A stretch of 9,684 nucleotides of DNA, taken from positions 1-9,684 of the forward strand of contig JAAZOI010000081.1 of assembly GCA_012797825.1 (NCBI GenBank), in the 5' to 3' direction. Shown one piece after another: positions 1-6,010 of the stretch. Numbering within the stretch: position 1 is the first letter of the stretch; every line of letters starts with the position of its first letter. The notes below the pieces were generated by a model, which was not told where the DNA came from, searched no databases, and worked only from the letters and a program-made list of their open reading frames with translations. The position numbers and the translations under genes were made by a program. The DNA is from Eubacteriaceae bacterium. Lineage in GTDB: Bacteria > Bacillota > Clostridia > Eubacteriales > UBA1433.

Positions 1-93
1 ATGGCGGATAAAATTATAACCATGCGCAACGGTAAAGCCGTGCAAGTTAAGAAAAATGATAACATAGTTTCGGTTGATGATATAGAATGGTAA
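1..93 (+). CDS. ABC transporter ATP-binding protein, C-terminal end (partial)
   Basis: Frame 1 is open from the window edge to the TAA at 91-93, giving 30 residues. The stretch ADKIITMRNGKAV resembles the region just after the H-loop in LolD/MacB-type ATPases, where 'ADR(I/V)I.(M/L)..G(K/R)' closes the nucleotide-binding domain. It is followed by a short acidic tail ending in DDIEW. The ATG at base 1 is an internal codon or an accident of the window edge; Walker A, Walker B and the signature motif lie outside the window. The stop sits 7 bases before the permease start, so the two are almost certainly an ATPase/permease operon with possible translational coupling. The call rests on a short segment plus context. 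Confidence 0.78.
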   Translation: MADKIITMRNGKAVQVKKNDNIVSVDDIEW

Positions 94-100
94 TAATAAA

Positions 101-3100
101 ATGAAACTCAGTTCGTATGCTAAAGATTTGCTGCGTGAAATCTGGAACAATAAAAGCAGGTTTCTGTCAATATTCGCGATAATCGCGCTCGGCACAGGCT
201 TTTTTGCCGGTCTTAAATCTACCTGCCCCGATATGAAATTAACGGCGCAGGCTTATTTTGTTGAGCGCAATTTAATGGATTTTCAATTAAAGTCAACTAT
301 GGGTTTTACCGATGACGATATAATCGCTATCAAAAACCTCGGTTATGTAAAAGACGTGCAGCCGTCGTATTCCGTTGACGCTTTCTTAAAAACAGACAGT
401 AATCTTGATGTAATTATAAGGGCGTATTCAATTGATACCGCTAATATAGCTAATGCGGATTATATTTCAAAACCGATACTTATGGAAGGCAGACTGCCCA
501 ACGCTCAGAATGAATGTGTTATAGAAAATGACGATCTGGGAAAAAGCAGATATCAAGTCGGCCAAAAAATCAGTTTGTTTTTCGACTCGTCTCAGGGAGA
601 CATTAACGACACTCTTAAGAGCGCAGAATTTACAATAGTGGGCATTGTTCGTTCTCCTAATTATATTACGTTTGAAAAAGGTAAAAGCTCTATAGGCAGC
701 GGCAGAATTTCAAGCGTAATGTATATACCTAAACAGACATTTAAATATGAAGTTTATACCGATGTTTTCCTAACCTTAAAAGATTCAGACAAATATGCGT
801 TTTATGACAGTTCATATACCGATTTAATAGATAAGTACACAACCGAGCTTGAAAGTTTTGGCAAAGACCGCGCCAAAATACGCTATGCAGAAATTAAAAA
901 CGATGCGAATGATCAGCTTTCAAGCGCTGAAAATAAAATTAACAGCGGCTGGAGCGCTTATTACAACGAAAAAAGCGCTTATGATTCATCAATTCAAGCA
1001 GCGCTTGACCAGATACAAAAAGCTCAGCAAACGCTTGACGCCAACCAAAAATTATATGATGACGGTCTTAGCGCGTACAATCAGGGCAAAGCTGATGCGG
1101 AAAAATCGGAGCAGGATTTAATCACAGCCCAAGCCGCTCTTGATGTACAGAAAACTCAGCTAAGCCAACTCACAGCCGCGTATAATTTTATATCTGCATC
1201 ATCCCTTCCCGATACGTACACAATACCCGATGAAATAATATCTGCCGTAAACTCAGGCAGTTTTCCTGCAAGCTTTAAATTTTTTATAAATTCATCCCAG
1301 CCTATATCAACTGACGATCTCGCATCAGAAGTATTAAATTTATCATTGGCAAACAAGCAGTCTTTTTTCTATATCGTAAATTCATCGGCATACTACGTTT
1401 CTTTAACGCAGGATAAGCAAAATATTATCCTTGCTTTGGAAAATTTATATTCACTTGACCTTACCGCTGATACAAAAACGGAATTTATGTCCAAAGTATC
1501 GGCGTATATTTCAACATCAAACGTACAAATTACTTCCGCTCAGCAAAGCATTGATGACGGATATACCCAACTTGCGGCTGCAAAACAGCTGCTTGCGGAT
1601 AAAAAAACGGAGCTTGATAACGCAAAAGCCCAGCTGGACGCGGGATACGCATCGCTTGAGCAAAACAAAAACACTCTTAATGCTCAGATAGCAGCTGCCA
1701 CTAAGCAGTTTGCCGATGCGTACGCACAGCTTATGTCAGGGCAAAACAAACTTGACTCTTCTAAAGAGAAGCTTAATGAATTAAAACAACCCAAATGGTA
1801 TATATTCGACCGCACCGACAACCCCGGCTATACCGGATACGTTGACGATTCCGAACGCGTTGACAGAATAACCGTAGTGTTTCCGATATTCTTTATTATT
1901 GTCGCCGCTTTAGTATGCCTTACCACGATGACAAGAATGGTTGAAGAACAGCGCGGTAAGATAGGCACATACCGCTCGCTCGGATATTCGAGATTTAAAG
2001 TAATAAGTATTTATCTTACGTACGCCGCTCTTGCAAGCTTCTTAGGAGGCATTATAGGTCTGTCAATAGGCTTTAAACTGTTTCCTATAGTAATATTCAA
2101 CGCTTACAGAATACTGTATATCCTTCCTAATCTGATAGCGCCTTTCAGGCTTGATTACGCGCTTTACTGCACTCTTGCATCAGTGCTTGTAACAACAGCT
2201 GCGTCATACATCGCATGCAGAAAAGAATTGCAGATTTCCCCAGCTTCCCTTCTTCGCCCAAAAGCTCCTAAAGCGGGCAAGCGCATAGTGCTTGAAAAAA
2301 TAGACTTCATATGGAACAGATTAGGCTTTATAAGAAAAGTAACGCTTAGAAACATGTTCCGATACAAAAAACGCCTTTTCATGACAATTATAGGCATAGC
2401 AGGCTGCACCGCGCTTATTCTAGCGGGCTTCGGGCTTCAGCATTCAATAACTTCAATCGTGCAAAAACAATACGAAGACATATATATATATGATTTTATG
2501 GGTTATTATAACGATGATGTAAGCGCCAAAGGCCTTACTGAAATTAAAAATACCATCAATGAAAACGGCATAATAACAAATTATATGTTTATTCAGCAAA
2601 AAGCTATTGACGTCTCTTACCAAAGCGCAAAGAGAAACGTATATATGATGATTGCCGATAATTCCGCCGATGTGCCAAAATACATTAAACTTCAGAACCG
2701 CGTGACAAAAGAGCCTATAACACTTGCCGATGAAGGATGCGTTATAACAGAAAAAGCTGCTAAACTTTTAAACATTAAGGTCGGAGATGAATTAACGGTA
2801 AGTCTGGGCAATAATTCGACCTTCACAACTCCCGTTACAGGCATTACAGAAAACTACACGCTTAACTATATATATATGACAAAAAATGCCTATATAAAAG
2901 CGACCGGCGAACAGCCTAAATATAACGCTTTTATAGGGCTTATGACCGATGATAACAAGAGCGACGAGCTTTCCGCTCAGATGCTTGAAAATAAAAACAT
3001 ACTTTATATGGCTTATTCCAAAGACAGCGGCGGCAAATTCCGCGACGTTGTGTCAAACCTTAATTACATTGTGCTTGTAATTATTGTATCGGCAGGACTT

Positions 3101-3460
3101 CTTGCCTTCATAGTGCTTTATAACCTTATAAGCATAAACGTAAACGAGCGCGTGCGGGAAATTGCCACTATTAAAGTGCTGGGCTTTTTTGACAGAGAGG
3201 TAAGCTCATATATTTATAAAGAAAATACCCTCTCCTCGTTGATAGGCATAGGGCTCGGTCTGCTTGCGGGCATACCGCTTGAGAAGTTTATTATTGCTTC
3301 CGCCGAGATAGACGCCGTAATGTTCGCCCCCGGCGTTAACTTTATGAGCTTTGTATACGCGGGCGTGCTTACGCTGCTGTTTAACATAACGGTAAACTTC
3401 TTTGTTCATTTCCGCTTAAAGAAAATAGACATGGTCGAAAGCCTTAAGTCGGTGGAATAA
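101..3460 (+). CDS. FtsX/MacB-type ABC transporter permease with extracytoplasmic coiled coils
   Basis: This is a 1119-residue membrane permease. It has an N-terminal membrane segment (about 19-38), a MacB-like extracytoplasmic part (about 40-265), an Ala/Gln/Lys-rich coiled coil (about 267-364), a globular insert (about 365-470), a second coiled coil (about 470-564), and a first FtsX core with three membrane segments (about 593-612, 633-665, 684-706). A second half follows: membrane segment about 760-783, extracytoplasmic domain about 785-985, and a C-terminal FtsX core (about 988-1012, 1043-1064, 1080-1105). This duplicated FtsX layout is known from large Firmicutes permeases that pair with a LolD-like ATPase, matching the upstream gene. 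Family substrates include lipids, lipoproteins, peptides and antimicrobials; which applies here cannot be told. The ATG has no strong ribosome binding site, consistent with coupling to the ATPase stop. No terminator lies before the tRNA promoter that starts 16 bases after the stop codon. Confidence 0.93.
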   Translation: MKLSSYAKDLLREIWNNKSRFLSIFAIIALGTGFFAGLKSTCPDMKLTAQAYFVERNLMDFQLKSTMGFTDDDIIAIKNLGYVKDVQPSYSVDAFLKTDSNLDVIIRAYSIDTANIANADYISKPILMEGRLPNAQNECVIENDDLGKSRYQVGQKISLFFDSSQGDINDTLKSAEFTIVGIVRSPNYITFEKGKSSIGSGRISSVMYIPKQTFKYEVYTDVFLTLKDSDKYAFYDSSYTDLIDKYTTELESFGKDRAKIRYAEIKNDANDQLSSAENKINSGWSAYYNEKSAYDSSIQAALDQIQKAQQTLDANQKLYDDGLSAYNQGKADAEKSEQDLITAQAALDVQKTQLSQLTAAYNFISASSLPDTYTIPDEIISAVNSGSFPASFKFFINSSQPISTDDLASEVLNLSLANKQSFFYIVNSSAYYVSLTQDKQNIILALENLYSLDLTADTKTEFMSKVSAYISTSNVQITSAQQSIDDGYTQLAAAKQLLADKKTELDNAKAQLDAGYASLEQNKNTLNAQIAAATKQFADAYAQLMSGQNKLDSSKEKLNELKQPKWYIFDRTDNPGYTGYVDDSERVDRITVVFPIFFIIVAALVCLTTMTRMVEEQRGKIGTYRSLGYSRFKVISIYLTYAALASFLGGIIGLSIGFKLFPIVIFNAYRILYILPNLIAPFRLDYALYCTLASVLVTTAASYIACRKELQISPASLLRPKAPKAGKRIVLEKIDFIWNRLGFIRKVTLRNMFRYKKRLFMTIIGIAGCTALILAGFGLQHSITSIVQKQYEDIYIYDFMGYYNDDVSAKGLTEIKNTINENGIITNYMFIQQKAIDVSYQSAKRNVYMMIADNSADVPKYIKLQNRVTKEPITLADEGCVITEKAAKLLNIKVGDELTVSLGNNSTFTTPVTGITENYTLNYIYMTKNAYIKATGEQPKYNAFIGLMTDDNKSDELSAQMLENKNILYMAYSKDSGGKFRDVVSNLNYIVLVIIVSAGLLAFIVLYNLISINVNERVREIATIKVLGFFDREVSSYIYKENTLSSLIGIGLGLLAGIPLEKFIIASAEIDAVMFAPGVNFMSFVYAGVLTLLFNITVNFFVHFRLKKIDMVESLKSVE

Positions 3461-3475
3461 AATATATAAAAAATA

Positions 3476-3504
3476 TTGCATTGAATTTAAAATCGTGTTA
3501 TACT
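3476..3504 (+). promoter_or_regulatory. Promoter of the tRNA-Leu gene
   Basis: TTGCAT (3476-3481) and TATACT (3499-3504) are separated by exactly 17 bases. Initiation would fall near 3511, only about 3 bases before the mature tRNA 5' end at 3514, leaving a very short leader. The promoter begins just after the permease stop codon. Both boxes are close to the housekeeping sigma consensus. Confidence 0.8.
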
Positions 3505-3513
3505 TTTTTCCAC

Positions 3514-3600
3514 GCCGAAGTGATGGAATTGGCAGACGTGCCGGACTCAAAATCCGGTTCTGGCGACAGAGTGCGGGTTCGAGTCCCGCCTTCGGCACCA
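3514..3600 (+). tRNA. tRNA-Leu (anticodon CAA)
   Basis: This is an 87-base type II tRNA. The acceptor arms GCCGAAG (3514-3520) and CTTCGGC (3590-3596) pair perfectly, followed by discriminator A3597 and an encoded CCA (3598-3600). The anticodon stem CCGGA/TCCGG encloses the loop CTCAAAA, so bases 34-36 are CAA at 3548-3550, which reads UUG. A long variable arm and a T arm with GGTTCGAGTCC are present, as expected for tRNA-Leu. It has its own promoter upstream and a hairpin terminator 27 bases downstream, so it is a single-gene transcription unit. Confidence 0.97.
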
Positions 3601-3626
3601 TTTTGATTATAAATATAATATTTTAT

Positions 3627-3656
3627 AAATCACCATATGTAAGGTGATTTTTTATT
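3627..3656 (+). terminator. Intrinsic terminator after tRNA-Leu
   Basis: AAATCACC (3627-3634) and GGTGATTT (3643-3650) form an 8-bp stem with an 8-base loop, running into a T-rich tract (3648-3656). It ends the tRNA transcript. Because no hairpin lies between the permease stop and the tRNA, it probably also ends read-through from the ABC operon. Confidence 0.82.
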
Positions 3657-3679
3657 ACTTAAACAAATATAAATAATGA

Positions 3680-3685
3680 TATAAT
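3680..3685 (+). promoter_or_regulatory. Candidate -10 box for the cysteine-rich gene
   Basis: A perfect TATAAT lies 39 bases before the ATG at 3725. The best -35 candidate, TTACTT at 3655-3660, is weak and 19 bases away. The site follows directly on the tRNA terminator, so the gene needs its own promoter, which supports this -10 despite the AT-rich background. Confidence 0.45.
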
Positions 3686-3724
3686 TTAATCATAATTAAA
3701 TAGTTAAGAGTAGAGGGAGTATCT

Positions 3725-4069
3725 ATGAGTAAAAAAGAAACAACTTTAATAAAAGTAACATATATAGTAGAACTTTCAAATAATGAAGCGACATCCTCTG
3801 ATGATATGTTAGATTACATAACTTCAAAATTATGCAATGATAAAAAAGTCAAGATAAACGATAAAGAAATAAAATTAAAATGGAACAGCACAACATCATT
3901 GATTTTGGATCCCAAATATAATAACTGCGGTAAATGTGTAAATTGCGGCGCATGGACGACAGATTGCGAAAAAATTGATCCTATCTCAGTATTAAAGAAT
4001 GGTGCTGTTGTCGATGAAAAATTATTATGTAATGAATGTCTACCTGAAAATCATCCATGGGCATTTTAA
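3725..4069 (+). CDS. Small cysteine-rich, zinc-ribbon-like protein of unknown function
   Basis: This 114-residue protein starts at ATG 3725, 5 bases after the purine-rich site GAGGGAG (3713-3719). Residues 1-62 form a polar, Lys-rich N-terminal part without membrane segments or signal peptide. The C-terminal part holds C68-x2-C71-x2-C74, C81, and C102-x2-C105, ending with a short H110-containing tail. The two CxxC knuckles about 28 residues apart resemble a zinc ribbon, so metal binding is a reasonable inference, though no ligand set is proven. I do not recognise a named family. The coding sequence is AT-rich compared with the permease or ptb-buk. It stands alone between two terminator hairpins. 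It is predicted to be cytoplasmic; a role in nucleic-acid or protein binding would be a guess. Confidence 0.75.
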   Translation: MSKKETTLIKVTYIVELSNNEATSSDDMLDYITSKLCNDKKVKINDKEIKLKWNSTTSLILDPKYNNCGKCVNCGAWTTDCEKIDPISVLKNGAVVDEKLLCNECLPENHPWAF

Positions 4070-4146
4070 TTACTTCCTACTGATAAATTAATTTGATTAT
4101 CCCCCTTCTTTAACCACCCCTTTCATATATTAGACATTTGATAATG

Positions 4147-4190
4147 GCAATACAGCGGTATTTAATCCCGATGTATTGCTTTATTTTATT
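4147..4190 (+). terminator. Hairpin terminator between the cysteine-rich gene and the racemase gene
   Basis: GCAATACA (4147-4154) pairs with TGTATTGC (4172-4179). Inside the 17-base loop, CGG (4156-4158) can pair with CCG (4168-4170) beyond a G/A mismatch, lengthening the hairpin. A T-rich tract follows (4180-4190). It lies 78 bases after the stop of the cysteine-rich gene and is its likely terminator. Confidence 0.65.
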
Positions 4191-4204
4191 TAATGACATA
4201 TAAT
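4176..4204 (+). promoter_or_regulatory. Promoter of the racemase-family gene
   Basis: TTGCTT (4176-4181) and a perfect TATAAT (4199-4204) are 17 bases apart. Initiation would fall near 4211. This places the upstream in-frame ATG at 4193 inside the promoter and supports ATG 4244 as the true start. The -35 box overlaps the 3' arm of the preceding terminator hairpin. Confidence 0.62.
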
Positions 4205-4243
4205 TCAAAGCTAAACATATCTCTTATTACAGTAGGCGTACAT

Positions 4244-4936
4244 ATGAAAGCAATAGGTTTAATAGGCGGCATGAGCTGGGAAAGCACAGTATCGTATTAT
4301 CAGATTGTCAACAGAATTATAAAATATCAGCTCGGCGGCTTTCATTCGGCGAAAGTGCTTTTATATAGTGTGGATTTCGCGGAGATTGAGGAGTGCCAGG
4401 CAAGCGGCGATTGGGAAAAAAGCGCGGACATTTTAGCATCAGCAGCAATTAACCTTGAAAAAGCTGGAGCTGACTTTGTTTTAATATGCACAAACACAAT
4501 GCATAAAGTCGTGCCACAAATACAACAAAAAATTAATATACCCATCATACATATTGCTCAGGCGGCGGCGGAAGAGCTTATTAAAAACAACATAACAAAA
4601 ACGGCGCTGCTCGGCACAAAATACACAATGCAGCAGGACTTTTATAAAGAAAAACTTATAGCCGCAGGAATAGACGTGCTTATACCCGATGATAATGATA
4701 TGGAATTTATCAATCATGTAATATACGATGAGCTGTGTCTTGGCGTTATATCAAATGACTCAAAAGCTGAATTGCTTCGCATTATAGATAAATTATCTGA
4801 CAGAGGCGCTCAGGGCGTAGTGCTCGGATGCACCGAAATAGGACTGCTAATCAAACAGGAAGATACCCCCCTGCCTGTCTTTGACACTACTTTAATTCAC
4901 GCAACCAAAGCGGCAATGCTTGCAATAGGTAAATAA
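4244..4936 (+). CDS. Aspartate/glutamate racemase family protein (YgeA/RacX-like)
   Basis: This 230-residue cytoplasmic enzyme is of usual length for the PLP-independent aspartate/glutamate racemase superfamily. Visible hallmarks are MKAIGLIGGMSWEST at the N terminus, the first catalytic-cysteine motif C82-TNTMH, and the second, GC196-TEIGLL. Both cysteines of the two-base mechanism are therefore present, so it should be active on an amino acid; YgeA-like enzymes often have broad specificity, and the substrate cannot be told here. I chose ATG 4244 over the upstream in-frame ATG 4193 because family proteins begin with the MK(A/T)IG stretch and a promoter -10 at 4199-4204 lies downstream of 4193. 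The ribosome binding site is weak (AGTAGG, 4231-4236). It is monocistronic: a terminator precedes it and the next gene is convergent. Confidence 0.93.
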   Translation: MKAIGLIGGMSWESTVSYYQIVNRIIKYQLGGFHSAKVLLYSVDFAEIEECQASGDWEKSADILASAAINLEKAGADFVLICTNTMHKVVPQIQQKINIPIIHIAQAAAEELIKNNITKTALLGTKYTMQQDFYKEKLIAAGIDVLIPDDNDMEFINHVIYDELCLGVISNDSKAELLRIIDKLSDRGAQGVVLGCTEIGLLIKQEDTPLPVFDTTLIHATKAAMLAIGK

Positions 4937-5224
4937 AAAATTAAACCGAAGTGCCCATATCGTTCTGCCCGTTGTTTATAATAGCAGAAAAAGGATAAAA
5001 CTCAGGGCATTTTATATTGCAAAAAACGGACATATGGGCACATAGCGGCCAGAATAAAAACATGAAGTGTCCGTTATATTAGATAAGCAATACAAGGGTT
5101 TTATTATATTTAGGACAGATGGACATTTAATATTAGAAAATAATAAATTATTAAATATATTAGTTTTATATAATAATAAATAAACTTTTATCAAAATGTT
5201 GAATTTTAAGTGTCCAAGTGCCCG
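4937..5224. repeat. Convergent intergenic region with clustered TGYCC motifs
   Basis: There is no credible gene in these 288 bases between convergent genes. The pentamer TGYCC (either strand) starts at 4952, 4966, 5005, 5028, 5036, 5068, 5113, 5121, 5211 and 5219. Three pairs (5028/5036, 5113/5121, 5211/5219) are same-strand doublets with exactly 8 bases between starts, of the form TGYCC-NNN-TGYCC. Several copies are followed by GTT, and AAGTG(T/C)CC recurs at 4949, 5065 and 5208. The surrounding DNA is very AT-rich, so the enrichment is unlikely to be chance. Possible natures are a degenerate dispersed repeat, a remnant of a mobile element, protein-binding sites or a structured RNA. Confidence 0.6.
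4951..5041. repeat. Imperfect inverted repeat (GTGCCCATAT arms)
   Basis: GTGCCCATAT (4951-4960) and ATATGGGCAC (5032-5041) are perfect inverted 10-mers separated by 71 bases. Further in, CCGTTGTTT (4969-4977) matches the complement of AAAAAACGG (5021-5029) at 8 of 9 positions after an asymmetric bulge (8 bases on the left, 2 on the right). TGCCC (4966-4970) could alternatively pair with GGGCA (5005-5009). No T-tract follows the right arm, so this is not a simple terminator. It is part of the TGYCC-rich region. Confidence 0.6.
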
Positions 5225-5890
5225 CTATTTAAAATAATAATATAAATTTCCTTTATAATTTTTATCAACGTTCTCTAAACTATCAAATATCATTTCAAAT
5301 GTATCATAAGTATAAACATTAAATTCATCAAGTTTCTTAAGCTCTTCAAAATAATCATCTTTTATTTGCTTGCTTACACCATTTTCCAAATTTCTTTTAA
5401 CATCTTCATCGCTATAATAAAACACATAAGTTGCATCAAACTGTGGTTGTATTCCCCAAATTGAATAGTTTTTAAATTTCTTCTTTAGTTCTTTTTCTAT
5501 TTTATTATAATTGCACCTGTTAATATCTGTCATCATTTCTACTAAAAAGTTATTAAAACAGACCCAGATATCCTTATATTTATGTAATTTTTTTAAGTTA
5601 TGCTTCTGAGCCAACACATATAGCTTATTTGCTATTTCTAAGCGCTTGTCTTCGTTATAATCAAAATCATGGAGCATGGTATTATATTCATTTTCAGATG
5701 ATAATAATATATATAATTGAAATTTATAAGGTGGATTATACTTAATTTTTTTAAATATAAAATTATATGCAGTTACATTATAGGTCTCTTTAAGCCAATC
5801 TTTTAATTCCAGAAAAATATCAGGCAGCTTCTTGTTTCCTCTTAAAATTTCCAAAGTATCATAATAATCATCATCATTAACTAACAGCAT
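5225..5890 (-). CDS. Unrecognised 221-aa hypothetical protein
   Basis: The coding strand is minus, with the stop TAG at 5225-5227. An in-frame GTG lies at 5899-5897, but it is part of the strong ribosome binding site AAGGTGAT, which precedes ATG 5890-5888 at good spacing, so I use the ATG. The protein is rich in Lys, Tyr, Asn and Asp, with no signal peptide, membrane segment, cysteine cluster or known catalytic motif. It appears to be an alpha/beta protein. Two segments have a similar strand-then-acidic-turn look (QLYILLSSENEY around 58-69 and ATYVFYYSDEDV around 153-164), hinting at two related halves; this is inference. Base composition is far more AT-rich than ptb-buk or the permease, which suggests acquisition by transfer. 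It is divergent from the membrane-protein gene and convergent with the racemase gene. Size and context would suit an immunity or defence accessory protein, but nothing proves that. Confidence 0.72.
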   Translation of the reverse strand: MLLVNDDDYYDTLEILRGNKKLPDIFLELKDWLKETYNVTAYNFIFKKIKYNPPYKFQLYILLSSENEYNTMLHDFDYNEDKRLEIANKLYVLAQKHNLKKLHKYKDIWVCFNNFLVEMMTDINRCNYNKIEKELKKKFKNYSIWGIQPQFDATYVFYYSDEDVKRNLENGVSKQIKDDYFEELKKLDEFNVYTYDTFEMIFDSLENVDKNYKGNLYYYFK

Positions 5891-5920
5891 ATTAATCACC
5901 TTTTAGTTATTATTTATAAT

Positions 5921-5926
5921 ATTATA
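5921..5926 (-). promoter_or_regulatory. Candidate -10 box for the minus-strand hypothetical gene
   Basis: On the minus strand, TATAAT reads from 5926 to 5921, about 30 bases before ATG 5890. No good -35 hexamer is visible at 16-18 bases. It overlaps the left arm of an 11-bp inverted repeat. The region is AT-rich, so a chance match is possible. Confidence 0.4.
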
Positions 5927-5987
5927 TTACAAATTAGACATATATAATAAAGGAGTTTTTTATTACCAAAAATATCATTTGTAATAT
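5924..5987. repeat. 11-bp inverted repeat in the divergent promoter region
   Basis: ATATTACAAAT (5924-5934) and ATTTGTAATAT (5977-5987) are perfect inverted copies 42 bases apart. Each gene therefore sees the same 11-mer in the same orientation upstream of its start. The right arm contains the proposed -35 TTGTAA of the rightward gene and the left arm overlaps the proposed -10 of the leftward gene. It could be a shared operator, or a chance match in AT-rich DNA. Confidence 0.5.
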
Positions 5988-6008
5988 TGTCGATTTATGT
6001 CGTATAAT
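5979..6008 (+). promoter_or_regulatory. Promoter of the membrane-protein/Imm-5-like pair
   Basis: TTGTAA (5979-5984) and a perfect TATAAT (6003-6008) lie 18 bases apart. The usual spacing puts the transcription start near 6015, on top of the start codons at 6011 and 6017, which implies a leaderless or almost leaderless mRNA. Confidence 0.55.
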
Positions 6009-6010
6009 AT

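Noticed and set aside
3577..3600. tRNA 3' end as an attachment site with a downstream duplicate
   Set aside because: By eye no second copy of the tRNA 3' end and no integrase is present in the window.
3416..3601. Minus-strand open frame across the tRNA-Leu gene (begins MVPKAGLEPAL)
   Set aside because: It is the antisense of the tRNA; such 'GLEPAL'-type frames are well-known annotation artefacts.
4193..4243. Longer N terminus for the racemase-family protein from ATG 4193
   Set aside because: The extra 17 residues are not family-like, and a promoter -10 at 4199-4204 would place this ATG upstream of the transcription start.
5012..5194. 60-codon minus-strand frame in the convergent intergenic region
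   Set aside because: No ribosome binding site or recognisable protein pattern; it lies within the repeat-rich, AT-rich sequence.
4951..5223. CRISPR-like array
   Set aside because: The repeated units are only 5-10 bases, occur on both strands and lack regular spacers of 30-40 bases.
5891..5899. GTG start at 5899 for the minus-strand hypothetical gene
   Set aside because: That GTG is part of the ribosome binding site AAGGTGAT serving ATG 5890.
5949..5955. AAAGGAG as a ribosome binding site for a small gene or the membrane protein
   Set aside because: No ATG, GTG or TTG lies at usable distance, and it is 55 bases from the first ATG of the membrane-protein gene.
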